Positions 44,334-54,561 of a stretch of DNA of 64,000 nt are shown one piece after another. This DNA comes from Pseudomonas fluorescens. GTDB taxonomy: Bacteria > Pseudomonadota > Gammaproteobacteria > Pseudomonadales > Pseudomonadaceae. A program made the translations under genes and the position numbers. The DNA lies in the NCBI RefSeq assembly GCF_000802965.1, contig NZ_JSAK01000010.1, positions 1 to 64,000 on the forward strand, in the 5' to 3' direction. Positions within the stretch are counted from its first letter, which is position 1, and each line of letters opens with the position of its first letter. The notes beneath the pieces are model-generated. The model had not been told where the DNA came from. It saw only the letters and a list, made by a program, of their open reading frames with translations, and did not search any database.

Positions 44334-44870
44334 TTACTGACTGACAGTCAATTTGCCGACCATGCCTGCCTGGTAATGGCCGGGAATGTTGCAGGCAAAC
44401 TCCAGGTTGGTGGCCTTGCTGAAGGTCCAGGTCAACTCAGCGGTTTTGCCCGGCGCCACCAACACGCTATTGGGGTCGTCGTGCTTCATGCCATGGGCCA
44501 TGGAACCGTGATCCATGCCAGCCATGGAGCCGTGGTCCATTTCCTTCACGCCTGTAGGCGTCAGCATGCCGCTTTGTTGCATCTGCAACATTTCCTGCTG
44601 GTGTTTGGCATGCATCGCTGCGTCACCGAGGTTGAATTCGTGCAGCAACTGGCCTTTATTCACCAGCACAAAACGAATCGTCTCACCGGCCTTGATATCA
44701 ATGGCCTTCGGGGTGAATGACATGTCGCCCATCACCACTTCAACACTGCGAGTCGCCTTGGCCGCCGCAGCGGGTTGGCCGAAATCGTAGGTATGCGCCG
44801 GGGCGGCCCACACCGGCGAACTCAACACCAACGAACAAGCCACCCCAAGCAAAGATTTGCGCAAAAACAT
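44334..44870 (-). CDS. Periplasmic cupredoxin, copper-responsive
   Basis: The 178-residue protein has a signal peptide (LGVACSLVLSSPVWA) and a cupredoxin-like fold with an N-terminal beta region (VEVVMGDMSFTPKAIDIKAGETIRFVLVNKGQLLHEF, where H is a likely ligand). A Met/His-rich insert (KEMDHGSMAGMDHGSMAHGMKHDD) and a C-terminal FACNIPGHYQAGM ligand loop (Cys, His, Met) complete it. It should bind copper in the periplasm. It is divergent from copR, with an inverted repeat between, so copRS control is likely. Confidence 0.88.
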   Translation of the reverse strand: MFLRKSLLGVACSLVLSSPVWAAPAHTYDFGQPAAAAKATRSVEVVMGDMSFTPKAIDIKAGETIRFVLVNKGQLLHEFNLGDAAMHAKHQQEMLQMQQSGMLTPTGVKEMDHGSMAGMDHGSMAHGMKHDDPNSVLVAPGKTAELTWTFSKATNLEFACNIPGHYQAGMVGKLTVSQ

Positions 44871-44933
44871 CGTCCTACTCCAACAAGATAAGGTTCAGCC
44901 TGCGGAAAACTCTAAACTGGCGCCACTGCCCGC

Positions 44934-44966
44934 AACCTGACAGGCAGATTACAACTTTGTCAGGTT
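44934..44966. promoter_or_regulatory. Candidate CopR operator
   Basis: AACCTGACA and TGTCAGGTT form a perfect 9-bp inverted repeat separated by 15 bases, between the divergent cupredoxin and copR starts. TGACA half-sites are typical of Pseudomonas CopR-type boxes. The site could control both genes. Confidence 0.65.
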
Positions 44967-45024
44967 GGCCTGTACCGTCGTCGCCCACGGTATAAAGCTG
45001 TCGTTCCATTGAGCCGAGTCGCCC

Positions 45025-45705
45025 ATGAAATTGCTGATCGTCGAAGACCAACCGAAAACCGGCCACTACCTGCGCCAGGGCTTGACCGAGGCCGGTTTCA
45101 ACACCGAACTGGTGGCCGATGGCAGCACCGGCCAGCACTTGGCCTTGAGCGGCGATTACGCGCTGTTGATTCTCGATGTGATGCTGCCCGGACGCGATGG
45201 CTGGCAGATCCTGCAAGCGGTGCGCAGTGCCGGTCTGGACACGCCGGTACTGTTTCTTACCGCAAAAGATGCCGTGGAGGACAGGGTTCACGGCCTGGAA
45301 CTGGGTGCCGACGACTATCTGGTCAAGCCATTCGCCTTCTCCGAACTGCTGGCCCGGGTTCGCAGCCTGTTGCGTCGTGGCAGCACCACACCTCAGGAAA
45401 CCAGCCTGCAACTGGCCGACCTGCGCCTGGACCTGATCCGCCGCCGGGTGGAACGCAGCGGCCAGCGCATCGACCTGACCGCCAAGGAATTCGCCTTGCT
45501 GGAAATGCTCCTGCGTCGCCAGGGCGAAGTGCTACCCAAATCGCTGATAGCCTCCCAGGTCTGGGACATGAATTTCGACAGCGACACCAACGTCATCGAA
45601 GTGGCGATCCGCCGTTTGCGCCTGAAGATCGACGACGAATTCCCCAACAAGCTAATCCACACCGTGCGCGGCATGGGTTATGTCCTCGAAGAGCGCCCTG
45701 CCTAA
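45025..45705 (+). CDS. copR: Heavy-metal response regulator CopR
   Basis: The 226-residue OmpR-class regulator has a receiver ([14 protein letters not shown]; phosphoacceptor D51 in [22 protein letters not shown]) and a winged helix ([45 protein letters not shown]). The receiver start and [24 protein letters not shown] are typical of CopR/CusR/IrlR regulators. Its stop overlaps the start of the kinase gene by one base (TAATG). Confidence 0.92.
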   Translation: MKLLIVEDQPKTGHYLRQGLTEAGFNTELVADGSTGQHLALSGDYALLILDVMLPGRDGWQILQAVRSAGLDTPVLFLTAKDAVEDRVHGLELGADDYLVKPFAFSELLARVRSLLRRGSTTPQETSLQLADLRLDLIRRRVERSGQRIDLTAKEFALLEMLLRRQGEVLPKSLIASQVWDMNFDSDTNVIEVAIRRLRLKIDDEFPNKLIHTVRGMGYVLEERPA

Positions 45706-47054
45706 TGCCGCGCCTTTCGTTAAGCACTCGTCTGGCGCTGCTGTTTGCCGCCTGCACGGCGGTGGTGTCGTTGTTCGCCGGGGTGCTGTTCAGTCGCGCC
45801 AGCGAGGCGCACTTCATAGAACTCGATCAGCAACTGCTGAATGGCAAGTTGATTGGCCTGCGCCGGGCGCTTCACGACATCCAGTCGAGCGAAAGCCAAG
45901 TCAAACTGGCCGACGAATTGAGCCGGCAAGCGGATCTCTCCTTGCGAATCACCGGCAGCGACGGCCAGCGCTGGTATGACAGCTCCGCAAGCTTGCCCGA
46001 TCAGCTCCCACAACAGTCTGGCCTGTCGACCCTCAACGACGACGGCACCGACTACCGCGTCCTGAATGCACCGCTGTTTGTCGACAAGCCTGACTCCCCG
46101 CAATTGACCCTGCTGCTGGACATCACCCATCACCAGCACTTCCTGCAACGCATGCAGCACCTGATCTGGCTGACGGTCGGCCTGTCGGCCCTGGCCACCG
46201 CCCTGCTCGGTGCCTGGGCGGCGCGCAGCGGGTTGCGGCCGTTGCGGCGCATGAGTGCGATTGCCAGCGGCGTTTCGGCGCAATCACTCAACGCCCGCCT
46301 GCCCGAAGCGGACATGCCGCCGGAGCTTGCGGAAATGGCCCACCACTTCAACGCCATGCTCGGACGCCTCGACGACTCTTTTCAGCGGCTCTCGGCGTTC
46401 TCTGCCGACATTGCCCATGAACTGCGCACGCCGCTCTCGAATTTGCTGACCCACACCCAAGTCACTCTCACCCGCCCACGCGCCATTGAGGATTACCGCG
46501 AAGCGCTGCACAGCAACCTCGAAGAACTGCAGTGGATGGCACAACTGGTCAACGACATGCTGTATCTGGCCAAGGCTGACCACGGGTTGCTGATGCCCAA
46601 ACGCGAATGGCTGGAACTGGCAGAAGAAGCGGACGTGTTGCTGGAGTTTTTTGCGCCGTTGGCTGAGGACGCTCAAGTGACTTTGAGCCGCGAGGGAAAG
46701 GCACGCGTCGAGGGCGACCGCAGCATGTTGCGGCGGGCGTTGTCCAATTTGCTGGACAATGCAATGCGGTTTACGCCCACCAAAGGTGAGGTTCGGGTGC
46801 GGATCGTCGATCAGCCCAAAGGGTTGAAGCTGACGGTTGAAAATAGTGGGGCCGGGATTTCCGCAGAGTTGTTGCCACGCCTGTTCGATCGCTTCTACCG
46901 GGCCGATCCGGCACGCCATGAAGGCAGCAGTGAGCATGCGGGTTTGGGGCTGGCGATTACCCAGTCGATTGTCCGCGCCCATGGAGGGCGGATTCATTGC
47001 GAATCGGCGGATGGATGGACCAGGTTTGTGATTGAGTTGCCAAAAGGAGATTGA
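45705..47054 (+). CDS. copS: Heavy-metal sensor histidine kinase CopS
   Basis: The 449-residue kinase starts at ATG 45705; the longer frame runs out of phase through copR. It has a first transmembrane helix (LALLFAACTAVVSLFAGVLF), a periplasmic sensor of about 130 residues, a second helix (LIWLTVGLSALATALLGAWAA), HAMP, the phosphoacceptor motif SADIAHELRTPLSNLL and an ATPase domain (LSNLLDNAMRF; SEHAGLGLAI). It phosphorylates CopR in response to copper or a related metal. Confidence 0.92.
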   Translation: MPRLSLSTRLALLFAACTAVVSLFAGVLFSRASEAHFIELDQQLLNGKLIGLRRALHDIQSSESQVKLADELSRQADLSLRITGSDGQRWYDSSASLPDQLPQQSGLSTLNDDGTDYRVLNAPLFVDKPDSPQLTLLLDITHHQHFLQRMQHLIWLTVGLSALATALLGAWAARSGLRPLRRMSAIASGVSAQSLNARLPEADMPPELAEMAHHFNAMLGRLDDSFQRLSAFSADIAHELRTPLSNLLTHTQVTLTRPRAIEDYREALHSNLEELQWMAQLVNDMLYLAKADHGLLMPKREWLELAEEADVLLEFFAPLAEDAQVTLSREGKARVEGDRSMLRRALSNLLDNAMRFTPTKGEVRVRIVDQPKGLKLTVENSGAGISAELLPRLFDRFYRADPARHEGSSEHAGLGLAITQSIVRAHGGRIHCESADGWTRFVIELPKGD

Positions 47055-47074
47055 GGCCGGCAGGTCCGGCCTCA
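47052..47074 (+). terminator. Short hairpin after copS
   Basis: GAGGCCGG pairs with CCGGCCTC around CAGGT, overlapping the copS stop. The T tract is poor, so termination is uncertain. Confidence 0.5.
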
Positions 47075-47167
47075 TCGCTGGCAAGCCAGCTCCCACAATG
47101 TCCGGGTTGAATCACCCATGTGTGAGCGACTGAAAACCCTGTAGGAGCTGGCTTGCCAGCGATAGCG
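47073..47167. repeat. REP-type inverted repeat
   Basis: ATCGCTGGCAAGCCAGCTCC and GGAGCTGGCTTGCCAGCGAT are inverted arms with about 40 bases between, separating convergent copS and lolE. Confidence 0.9.
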
Positions 47168-47176
47168 GCCTAAAGG

Positions 47177-48421
47177 TTACGAATATCTCAGCGCATGAGC
47201 CGGCTCGATCTTCGCCGCTCGCCACGCCGGGTAAACCGTCGCCAGGAAACTCAACACAAACCCCGCCGAACAAATCAACGCCACATCCGCACCCTGCAAT
47301 TCAGACGGCAAGTTGCTGACGAAATACACGTCGGAACTGAAGATGTGCTGCCCGCTGACCCGCTCGATCCAGCCCACGATCTGGCTGACGTTCAGTGCGG
47401 CAATCACGCCGAGTACGCCGCCGATCAAGGTGCCGACAATCCCGATCACCGTGCCCTGCACCATGAAGATCGCCATGATCTGCCGTGGCGTGGCGCCGAT
47501 GGTACGCAGGATCGCGATGTCCGCGCCTTTGTCGTTCACCACCATGATCAGGGTCGCGATGATGTTGAACGCCGCCACCGCGACGATCATCAGCAACAGC
47601 AGGCCGATCATGGTTTTTTCCATTTTCATTGCGCTGAACAGACTGCCCTGAGTGTGAGTCCAGTCGTCAGCCTTGTAGGCGCCGCCCAGGCCGGTGGCGA
47701 TGTCGCTCGACACTTGCGGTGCGGCATACAAGTCCTTCACCGCCAGACGCACGCTCTGCACCTGGTTCGGCTCCCAATGCTGCATCTGCGCGGCATCGGC
47801 AACGTGGATCAACGCCATCGACCCGTCCAGCTCGGCGCCGACCTTGAACACACCGACCACGTTCAAGCGCTGCATGCGCGGGGTAATCCCGCCCGGCGCG
47901 GTGCTGACTTCCGGCACGATCAGGGTGATCTTGTCGCCGACGTTCAAGCGGAAGCGCCGCGCCGTGATCTCGCCGATCACCACGCCAAACTCGCCCGGTT
48001 TCAAGGCATCGAGACGCCCCTGGACGATGTGCTTGGCGACGATCGACACCTGGCCTTCCAGCGCCGGATCAACGCCGCTGACCTGGATCGGCTGCATGGT
48101 GCCTTTATAGGACAGCATGCCTTCCATCTCGGTGAACGGCACGGCCGCCGTCACTTGCGGATTTTTCATCGCGGCCGCCGCAACGGGCTGCCAGTCACTG
48201 ATCGGGTTAACGCCGACGATGGTCGCGTGCGGCACCATGCCGAGAATTCGCGAGCTCATTTCACGCTGGAAACCGTTCATCACCGACAACACCACGATCA
48301 TTGCCAACACGCCGAGGGCGAGGCCGATCATCGAGGTCATCGATATGAAGGAAACAAAGCGATTGCGACGCTTGGCGCGGGTATAGCGCGTGCCGATAAA
48401 GATCGATAACGGTCTGAACAT
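47177..48421 (-). CDS. lolE: Lipoprotein-releasing ABC permease LolE
   Basis: The 414-residue protein has the MacB/LolCE topology: an N-terminal helix ([34 protein letters not shown]), a large periplasmic domain, then three helices ([21 protein letters not shown] and onward). ATG 48421 gives the start [20 protein letters not shown], matching the paralogue at 50429. With LolD it extracts lipoproteins from the inner membrane. Assigning E to this copy and C to the other rests on gene order. A terminator-like hairpin separates it from lolD. Confidence 0.88.
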   Translation of the reverse strand: MFRPLSIFIGTRYTRAKRRNRFVSFISMTSMIGLALGVLAMIVVLSVMNGFQREMSSRILGMVPHATIVGVNPISDWQPVAAAAMKNPQVTAAVPFTEMEGMLSYKGTMQPIQVSGVDPALEGQVSIVAKHIVQGRLDALKPGEFGVVIGEITARRFRLNVGDKITLIVPEVSTAPGGITPRMQRLNVVGVFKVGAELDGSMALIHVADAAQMQHWEPNQVQSVRLAVKDLYAAPQVSSDIATGLGGAYKADDWTHTQGSLFSAMKMEKTMIGLLLLMIVAVAAFNIIATLIMVVNDKGADIAILRTIGATPRQIMAIFMVQGTVIGIVGTLIGGVLGVIAALNVSQIVGWIERVSGQHIFSSDVYFVSNLPSELQGADVALICSAGFVLSFLATVYPAWRAAKIEPAHALRYS

Positions 48422-48441
48422 TCGCTGGGGCACCGTATAAA

Positions 48442-48483
48442 AATAAAAGACCCGACGGACTTTTCAGTCGCGTCGGGTTTCGG
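48442..48483 (-). terminator. Terminator-like hairpin between lolD and lolE
   Basis: Read on the minus strand, ACCCGACGcGACT pairs with AGTCcGTCGGGT around GAAA, followed by CTTTTATTTTT. This is a textbook intrinsic terminator shape lying inside what is normally one operon. Confidence 0.8.
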
Positions 48484-48487
48484 CTAA

Positions 48488-49171
48488 TCAGATAGGCGTC
48501 AGGCAACCTTCCTGCAAATGCAGGACGCGGTCCATCTGGCGGGCCAGGTTCATGTCGTGGGTCACCACCAGGAACGCCGTGCGCATCGAGGTGCTGAGTT
48601 CCAGCATCAGATCCTGAATGCCCTGGGCGGTGTGGGAGTCGAGGTTGCCGGTCGGCTCGTCGAGCATCACCAGGCCTGGATTGTTCACCAGAGCACGGGC
48701 AATGGCCACGCGCTGACGCTCGCCACCGGACAATTCCGCCGGTTTGTGCTCCAAACGATGGCCCAGCCCTACCCGCTCCAGCAGCGCCGTTGCACGCTTG
48801 CGCGCTTCCGGGATCGCAGTCTTGCCGATCAACAGCGGCATGCAGACGTTTTCCAGCGCGGTGAATTCCGGCAGCAAGTGGTGGAACTGGTACACGAAGC
48901 CGAGGGCGCGGTTACGCAGCAGGCCGCGTTTCTTCTCGCTCAGCGCCGAGAGTTCTTCACCGTCGAGCCAGACGCTGCCCTGGGTCGGCGTATCAAGGCC
49001 GCCGAGCAAGTTGAGCAAAGTGCTTTTGCCCGAGCCCGACTTGCCGACAATCGCCACACGCTCACCGGGGTGCAACTCCAGTTGCAGACCGGCCAACACT
49101 TCCACCGATTCCGGGCCTTCCTCGTAGGATTTGCCCAGGCTGCGGCAGCTCAAGATTGCTTTATCACTCAT
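48488..49171 (-). CDS. lolD: Lipoprotein-releasing ABC ATPase LolD
   Basis: The 227-residue ATPase has Walker [10 protein letters not shown], the LolD/MacB-type Q-loop ([16 protein letters not shown]), signature [15 protein letters not shown], Walker [13 protein letters not shown] and H-loop VVTHDM. I chose ATG 49171 (MSDKAILSC); ATG 49186 overlapping lolC is an alternative that adds five residues. It powers LolCE. It sits between the two permease genes. Confidence 0.93.
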   Translation of the reverse strand: MSDKAILSCRSLGKSYEEGPESVEVLAGLQLELHPGERVAIVGKSGSGKSTLLNLLGGLDTPTQGSVWLDGEELSALSEKKRGLLRNRALGFVYQFHHLLPEFTALENVCMPLLIGKTAIPEARKRATALLERVGLGHRLEHKPAELSGGERQRVAIARALVNNPGLVMLDEPTGNLDSHTAQGIQDLMLELSTSMRTAFLVVTHDMNLARQMDRVLHLQEGCLTPI

Positions 49172-49178
49172 GCCCGAC

Positions 49179-50429
49179 TCACTCATAACGTAGCGCCTCC
49201 GCAGGCTGGGTGCGCGCGGCACGCCAGGCTGGATACAGGGTGGCGAGGAAACTCAGGACCAACGCCGCAGAGCAGACCATCACAACGTCCTGGCTCTGCA
49301 CTTGCGACGGCAGGTAATCGATGAAGTACACGTCGGCGTTGAGGAATTTGTGCCCGATCAGACCTTCGAGGGCCGAGATTGCGGCACTGACATTCAGCGC
49401 GGCGAAGATCCCGACCACGGCACCGATGGCCGTACCGACCACACCGATCACCGTGCCCTGGACCATGAACGTGCGCATGATCGTGCCGGGCGTGGCGCCG
49501 AGGGTGCGCAGGATCGCGATGTCGCCCTTCTTGTCGTTCACCACCATCACCAGCGTCGAAATGATGTTGAACGCGGCGACGGCAACGATCAGCAGCAACA
49601 GCAGGCCGATCATGGCTTTTTCCATGCGGATTGCCTGATACAGGTTGCCGTGGGTGCGGGTCCAGTCGCGGGCGTAATAACGATCTTCGCCGAGTTCGCG
49701 AGCGATACTCCATGCCGTGCGTGGCGCCTGGAACAGGTCGTCGAACTTCAGGCGAATGCCCTGGACCTGATCGGGTTTCCAGCGATGCAAGCGCGCCAGG
49801 TCCTGCAGATTGGTGATGCCGAGGTAACCGTCGAGCTCGCCGGCGCCGACGTGGAAGATGCCGACCACGGTGAAGCGCTTCATGCGCGGGAACATCCCGG
49901 CCGGGGTCACAGTGACTTCCGGCGCGACGAAGGTCAGCTTGTCGCCGATGGCCGCGCCGAGTTTGGCGGCCGCCTTGTCGCCGATGACGATGCCAAATTC
50001 GCCCGGCACCAGGTCGTCGAGTTTGCCCTGCTGCATGAAGTTATCAATGATCGACACCTGGCGTTCTTGCGCCGGGTCGATGGCATTGAGCAGAACTTTC
50101 GAGACTTTGCCGTTATTGGTCAGCAAACCCTGCATTTGCGTGAACGGCGCAACGGCTGTCACCTGCGGATTCTGTTTGACCTTGGTGGCGAGGCTTTGCC
50201 AATCACTGATCGGCTCGCCGGCCTCGATGGTCGCGTGGGGCACCATGCCCAGCACACGGGTACGCATCTCATGATCGAAGCCGTTCATGACCGACAGCAC
50301 GACGATCATCACGACCACGCCAAGGGCGAGCCCGATCATCGAAGTCAGGGAAATGAATGACACAAAATGATTGCGACGCTTTGCACGGGTATAACGCGTG
50401 CCGATAAATACGAAGAGAGGTCTGAACAT
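49179..50429 (-). CDS. lolC: Lipoprotein-releasing ABC permease LolC
   Basis: The 416-residue permease is paralogous to the copy at 47177. The N-terminus is [20 protein letters not shown], followed by a helix, a periplasmic domain and three C-terminal helices ([43 protein letters not shown]). It is the first gene of the lolCDE unit. It is divergent from a PilZ gene at 50524. Confidence 0.88.
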   Translation of the reverse strand: MFRPLFVFIGTRYTRAKRRNHFVSFISLTSMIGLALGVVVMIVVLSVMNGFDHEMRTRVLGMVPHATIEAGEPISDWQSLATKVKQNPQVTAVAPFTQMQGLLTNNGKVSKVLLNAIDPAQERQVSIIDNFMQQGKLDDLVPGEFGIVIGDKAAAKLGAAIGDKLTFVAPEVTVTPAGMFPRMKRFTVVGIFHVGAGELDGYLGITNLQDLARLHRWKPDQVQGIRLKFDDLFQAPRTAWSIARELGEDRYYARDWTRTHGNLYQAIRMEKAMIGLLLLLIVAVAAFNIISTLVMVVNDKKGDIAILRTLGATPGTIMRTFMVQGTVIGVVGTAIGAVVGIFAALNVSAAISALEGLIGHKFLNADVYFIDYLPSQVQSQDVVMVCSAALVLSFLATLYPAWRAARTQPAEALRYE

Positions 50430-50523
50430 GTCGGGGCTTGTTCGGAGGGAAAAGGAACGTCCTTGTGGCGGGGGTCGATAACCAGCTTTACACTCAGACC
50501 ACCGCCGCTACCATGGGTTCGCC

Positions 50524-51105
50524 ATGTCGACATTAGATGAAGAAGATCGCCGCGAATACTACCGTATCGAGGACACGATCGCACTGGAAATTCGGCCCCT
50601 GTCCGCTCCCGAAGCCGCAGGCCAGGAAGTGTTGCAGGATGCTTCCCCACTCTTCAACGTGCTCAGCGAATTGCACCTGAGCGAATTCGAGTCGCAACAC
50701 CTGCTGCGCCAGATCAGCGAGCGCGACCGGAACCTCGCATCGTTCCTGAAATCCCAGAATAAACGAATCGATCTGCTGAGCCAGGTGATCGCCATCACCG
50801 TGCTCGGGCAGATCGGCGAGCCGCAGCCGGTGATCATCTCCGAAGGCGGTATCGAGTTTCAGCATCCAACGCCTTTTGCCGCCGGGGCTCACCTGTCGGT
50901 CAAACTGGTGTTGATGCCGCAAGCCCTGGGCCTTTTGCTGCGGGCTCGGGTGATTCATTGCGACCGCAAGGGCGATGGTTACGACGTCGGCACCGAGTTC
51001 GAACACCCGACCGACGCGCAGCGGCAACTGCTGGCCCGCTACATCTTGCAGAAGCAGGCCCAGGAGCGACGCCTGGCCCGCGACCAACTCGAATCAGGCA
51101 TTTAA
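50524..51105 (+). CDS. PilZ-domain protein with N-terminal extension
   Basis: The 193-residue protein starts RREYYRIEDTIALEIRPL, giving the N-terminal RxxxR-like signal, and has a C-terminal PilZ-like barrel (SEGGIEFQHPTPFAAGAHLSVKLVL; ARVIHCDRKGDGYDVGTEFEH). The middle is helical. This layout resembles YcgR-like or DUF-PilZ adaptors. It is followed by the GDPD gene after 14 bases and may be co-transcribed. Confidence 0.78.
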   Translation: MSTLDEEDRREYYRIEDTIALEIRPLSAPEAAGQEVLQDASPLFNVLSELHLSEFESQHLLRQISERDRNLASFLKSQNKRIDLLSQVIAITVLGQIGEPQPVIISEGGIEFQHPTPFAAGAHLSVKLVLMPQALGLLLRARVIHCDRKGDGYDVGTEFEHPTDAQRQLLARYILQKQAQERRLARDQLESGI

Positions 51106-51119
51106 ATTAAGGAAGAACC

Positions 51120-51842
51120 GTGACCCTCATCTACGGCCATCGCGGCGCCAAGGGCGAAGCACCGGAAAACACCCTGACCAGTTTTCAGGAATGTCTCAAA
51201 CACGGCGTGCGCCGTTGCGAACTGGACTTGCACCTGTCCATGGACGGCGAGCTGATGGTCATCCACGACCCGACTCTCAAGCGCACCACCGACCGTCGCG
51301 GCAAGGTCGCCGAACACACCGCAGCAGAATTGGTGACCTACGACGCACGCAAGGGTGGCCCGGGCTGGATCAAGCCGTGCCCGATCCCGACGCTGGAACA
51401 ATTGTTCGAGCAATGCGACTTCGATCACTGGCAACTGGAAGTCAAAAGCGCCTCACGCACCCGCGCTGCGACCACCGTGTTGGGGATTCGCGAAATGGCG
51501 CAACGCCATGGCCTGCTGGACAAGGTGACGATCACGTCGAGTTCGCGTGAAGTGCTGAAAGCCGCGCTGGACCTGGTGCCGGACGTGTCCCGCGGATTGG
51601 TGGCCGAATACGCCTGGCTCGACCCATTGAAGGTCGCGGCAAGCTATGGCTGTGAGATTCTGGCGCTGAACTGGACCCTGTGCACGCCGGAACGCCTGGA
51701 GAAGGCGCAGCGTCAGGGGTTGCATGTGTCTGTATGGACAGTCAACGAGCCCGCGCTGATGCGCAGACTCGCCGACTTCGGCGTTGACAGCCTGATTACA
51801 GACTTTCCCGGTTTGGCCACTGCCACGCTCGAGAATTGCTGA
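51120..51842 (+). CDS. ugpQ: Glycerophosphodiester phosphodiesterase
   Basis: The 240-residue cytoplasmic GDPD enzyme hydrolyses glycerophosphodiesters to glycerol-3-phosphate. Catalytic motifs are YGHRGAKGEAPENTLTSF (the HRG...PEN core), ELDLHLSMDGELMVIHDPTL (metal-binding E-D and second H) and WTVNEPALMRRLADFGVDSLITDFP at the end. There is no signal peptide, which separates it from GlpQ. It starts at GTG 51120. Confidence 0.93.
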   Translation: MTLIYGHRGAKGEAPENTLTSFQECLKHGVRRCELDLHLSMDGELMVIHDPTLKRTTDRRGKVAEHTAAELVTYDARKGGPGWIKPCPIPTLEQLFEQCDFDHWQLEVKSASRTRAATTVLGIREMAQRHGLLDKVTITSSSREVLKAALDLVPDVSRGLVAEYAWLDPLKVAASYGCEILALNWTLCTPERLEKAQRQGLHVSVWTVNEPALMRRLADFGVDSLITDFPGLATATLENC

Positions 51843-51848
51843 AATCGG

Positions 51849-51882
51849 TCTCCCCGGCCGGCTCAGGCCACCGGCCGGAGCC
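51849..51882. terminator. Hairpin between GDPD gene and sthA
   Basis: CTCCCCGGCCGG pairs with CCGGCCGGAG around a GC-rich loop, between convergent genes. It has no T tract, so may act weakly or with Rho. Confidence 0.5.
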
Positions 51883-51884
51883 GC

Positions 51885-53279
51885 TCAAAAAAGCCGGTTG
51901 AGGCCGTCGTACGCCGCTACCCGATAGGCTTCGGCCATGGTCGGGTAGTTGAACGTGGTGTTGACGAAGTACTTCAGCGTGTTCAGTTCGCCCGGCTGAT
52001 TCATGATCGCCTGACCGATGTGGACGATCTCCGATGCCTGATAACCGAAGCAGTGAACGCCCAGCACTTCCAGGGTTTCACGGTGGAACAGGATCTTCAG
52101 CATGCCTTGCGGCTCGCCGGCGATCTGCGCACGCGCCATGCTCTTGAAGAACGCCTTGCCCACTTCGTACGGCACTTTGGCCTGGGTCAGCTCCTGTTCG
52201 TTCTTGCCGATCGAGCTGATCTCCGGAATGGTGTAGATGCCGGTCGGCACGTCATTCACAAAGCGCCAGCTACCGTTGTCGACGATGCTGCCAGCAGCCG
52301 AACGGCCCTGGTCGTGGGCGGCACTGGCAAGGCTTGGCCAGCCAATCACGTCACCGGCGCCATAGATGTTCTGGATGCCGGTGCGGTAGTTTTCGTCGAC
52401 TTCGATCTGGCCACGGCTGTTGACCTTGACGCCGATGTTTTCCAGACCCAGTTGATCGGTGTTGCCGGTCCGGCCGTTGCACCAGAGCAAAGCGTCGGCC
52501 TTGATCTTCTTGCCGGATTTCAGATGCAGGATCACGCCGTTGTCCACGCCTTCGACGCGGTCGTAGTCTTCGTTGTGGCGAACCGTGATGTTGTTGTTGC
52601 TGAAGTGGTAGCTCAACGCCTGGGAAATTTCCGAGTCGAGGAAGCTCAGCAACTGACCGCGGTTGTCCACCAGCTCAACCAATACACCCAGGCCACTGAA
52701 GATCGACGCGTATTCGCAACCGATCACGCCGGCGCCGTAAACGATGAGTTTGCGCGGGGTGTGGCCGAGGCTGAGGATGGTGTCGCTATCGTAGATACGC
52801 GGGTGATGGAAATCGATGTCGGCCGGGCGATACGGGCGCGAGCCGGTGGCGATGATGATGTGCTTGGCCACCAGTTTTTCGACCACGCCGTTGGCGCAGA
52901 CCACTTCGATGGTTTGCTCGTCGGCGAAGCTGCCGGTGCCGAAGAACACGTCGACGCGGTTACGGGCGTAGTAGCCAGTGCGCGAAGCGACTTGTTTGGA
53001 GATGACTTTCTCGGCGCTTTTCAGCACGTCCGGGAACGAAAACCAGCGCGGCTCACCAATCGCCCGGAACATCGGGTTGGTGTTGAACTGCATGATCTGC
53101 CGGACCGAGTGACGCAGTGCCTTGGACGGGATGGTGCCCAAGTGAGTGCAGTTGCCGCCGACCTGGCGACGGCTGTCGACCATCGCCACCTTGCGTCCTG
53201 CCTTGGCGGCGTTCATTGCCGCGCCTTCCCCCGCCGGGCCGGAACCCAACACCACCACGTCGTAGTTGTAGACAGCCAT
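51885..53279 (-). CDS. sthA: Soluble pyridine nucleotide transhydrogenase
   Basis: The 464-residue flavoprotein transfers hydride between NADPH and NAD. It has an FAD-binding [17 protein letters not shown] motif, [17 protein letters not shown] and an NAD-binding [19 protein letters not shown]. The active-site segment has CTHLGTIPS in place of the CxxxxC disulfide of lipoamide dehydrogenases, which identifies SthA. It is a single-gene unit. Confidence 0.95.
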   Translation of the reverse strand: MAVYNYDVVVLGSGPAGEGAAMNAAKAGRKVAMVDSRRQVGGNCTHLGTIPSKALRHSVRQIMQFNTNPMFRAIGEPRWFSFPDVLKSAEKVISKQVASRTGYYARNRVDVFFGTGSFADEQTIEVVCANGVVEKLVAKHIIIATGSRPYRPADIDFHHPRIYDSDTILSLGHTPRKLIVYGAGVIGCEYASIFSGLGVLVELVDNRGQLLSFLDSEISQALSYHFSNNNITVRHNEDYDRVEGVDNGVILHLKSGKKIKADALLWCNGRTGNTDQLGLENIGVKVNSRGQIEVDENYRTGIQNIYGAGDVIGWPSLASAAHDQGRSAAGSIVDNGSWRFVNDVPTGIYTIPEISSIGKNEQELTQAKVPYEVGKAFFKSMARAQIAGEPQGMLKILFHRETLEVLGVHCFGYQASEIVHIGQAIMNQPGELNTLKYFVNTTFNYPTMAEAYRVAAYDGLNRLF

Positions 53280-53486
53280 GCGTACTCCTCAGAACAGGCC
53301 GTGGCGCCATCGGCGCCTGCGGCTAAATCACGCCAATCTGTGGCATGAAGGAACAATTTGGGGCCAGTGCAGAACCCGGACACAGTCTATAGAAGCGTCA
53401 ACGCCGGGCACATTAACCCTTGGTCGCGTCGTAGGCTAGTTTTGCCTGCACTACAACGCCACTTTTCAGCGCTTGAATCGCCGCAA

Positions 53487-54512
53487 TCATTCGCTTTTCC
53501 CAGCGCTGAGACGTTCAAAAGCGTGACTGCTGCGTGTGACGAAACCTGTATCGGCACGAATCACAAAAAATGCGCCGATATCATGTTTTTCCGCGTAGTC
53601 CCAACCGCGCTCCGGGCCGAGAATCAGCAACAGCGTCGATAGGCCATCGGCCATCAACGCGGAAGGATGAATCACCGTGACGGACGCCAGGGTGTGTGAG
53701 ACCGGCGCACCAGTGCGGGCATCGAATGTGTGGGAAAAACGCTGGCCGCCCTGTACGAAATAATTCCGGTAGTCGCCGGACGTGGACAAACCATAACCGT
53801 CGACGGCGATGATGCGCTCAGCCACTTGTTGATCGTCGCGGGGTTCTTCCAGCGCGATGCGCCATGGTGAACCGTCGAGTTTGCGGCCCGCCGCTTTGAG
53901 TTCGCCGGTGGCTTCGGCAAGGTAATTGTAGATGCCCAAGGCTTCGAGTCGTGCGGCGATCCTGTCGACAGCGTAACCGGCGGCGATGCTGTTGAAGTCG
54001 ACCTCGACGGCGGCGTCCTTGCACAGTTGATCGCCGTCAATGCGCAAATGCCCGTGACCGACGCGTTGCCGCACGTCGGCCTGCGCTTGGGCCGTTGGGA
54101 CCTTTTCTTCACGAGCCTGCGGGCCGAAACCCCAGAGATTGAGCAGCGGCTCCACCGTCAAATCGAAGGAGCCTTCGCTTTGCACTGAGAGCTGCTCGCC
54201 GACACGGACCAATTCGAGGATCGGCGCGGGCATTTTCTGACAACGGTTGGCGGGCAAGGCGTTGAAGCGCCCGATGTCGGAGTCGCTGCGGTAGGTCGAC
54301 ATTTGCTGGTCGACTTCAGTCAGGATTTTTTCGACCTCGACTTGAACATCCGCCGGGGCGGGAAGATCGGCGTGACGCACGTATTTGATCGAGTACGTGC
54401 TGCCCATGGTCGGGCCATCGATGCTTTCCAGGGAATCGCCATTGCCGCAGGCGGACAACATGCCCATCAGCACCACTAGAGCAAACCGCTGCCACGTCAA
54501 CAATTCCCGCAT
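53487..54512 (-). CDS. apbE: FAD:protein FMN transferase (ApbE)
   Basis: The 341-residue lipoprotein has the lipobox LSAC (LVVLMGMLSACGNG). The ApbE fold is shown by GPTMGSTYSIKYV, FSHTFDARTGAPVSHTLASVTVIHPSALMADGLSTLLLILGPERG and the metal-binding D near the end. ApbE attaches FMN covalently to NqrB/NqrC-type proteins. In P. aeruginosa the nqr genes lie next to apbE as I recall, but here an exopolysaccharide operon occupies the side I can see. Confidence 0.9.
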   Translation of the reverse strand: MRELLTWQRFALVVLMGMLSACGNGDSLESIDGPTMGSTYSIKYVRHADLPAPADVQVEVEKILTEVDQQMSTYRSDSDIGRFNALPANRCQKMPAPILELVRVGEQLSVQSEGSFDLTVEPLLNLWGFGPQAREEKVPTAQAQADVRQRVGHGHLRIDGDQLCKDAAVEVDFNSIAAGYAVDRIAARLEALGIYNYLAEATGELKAAGRKLDGSPWRIALEEPRDDQQVAERIIAVDGYGLSTSGDYRNYFVQGGQRFSHTFDARTGAPVSHTLASVTVIHPSALMADGLSTLLLILGPERGWDYAEKHDIGAFFVIRADTGFVTRSSHAFERLSAGKSE

Positions 54513-54561
54513 CCCCTGATTACCCCTGACACAACGCCAGGGCCAATCATTATGCGATAGA

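Noticed and set aside
45009..45704. Extended N-terminus for the CopS frame
   Set aside because: The first 232 codons run out of frame through copR, and a well-placed ATG at 45705 starts the transmembrane helix.
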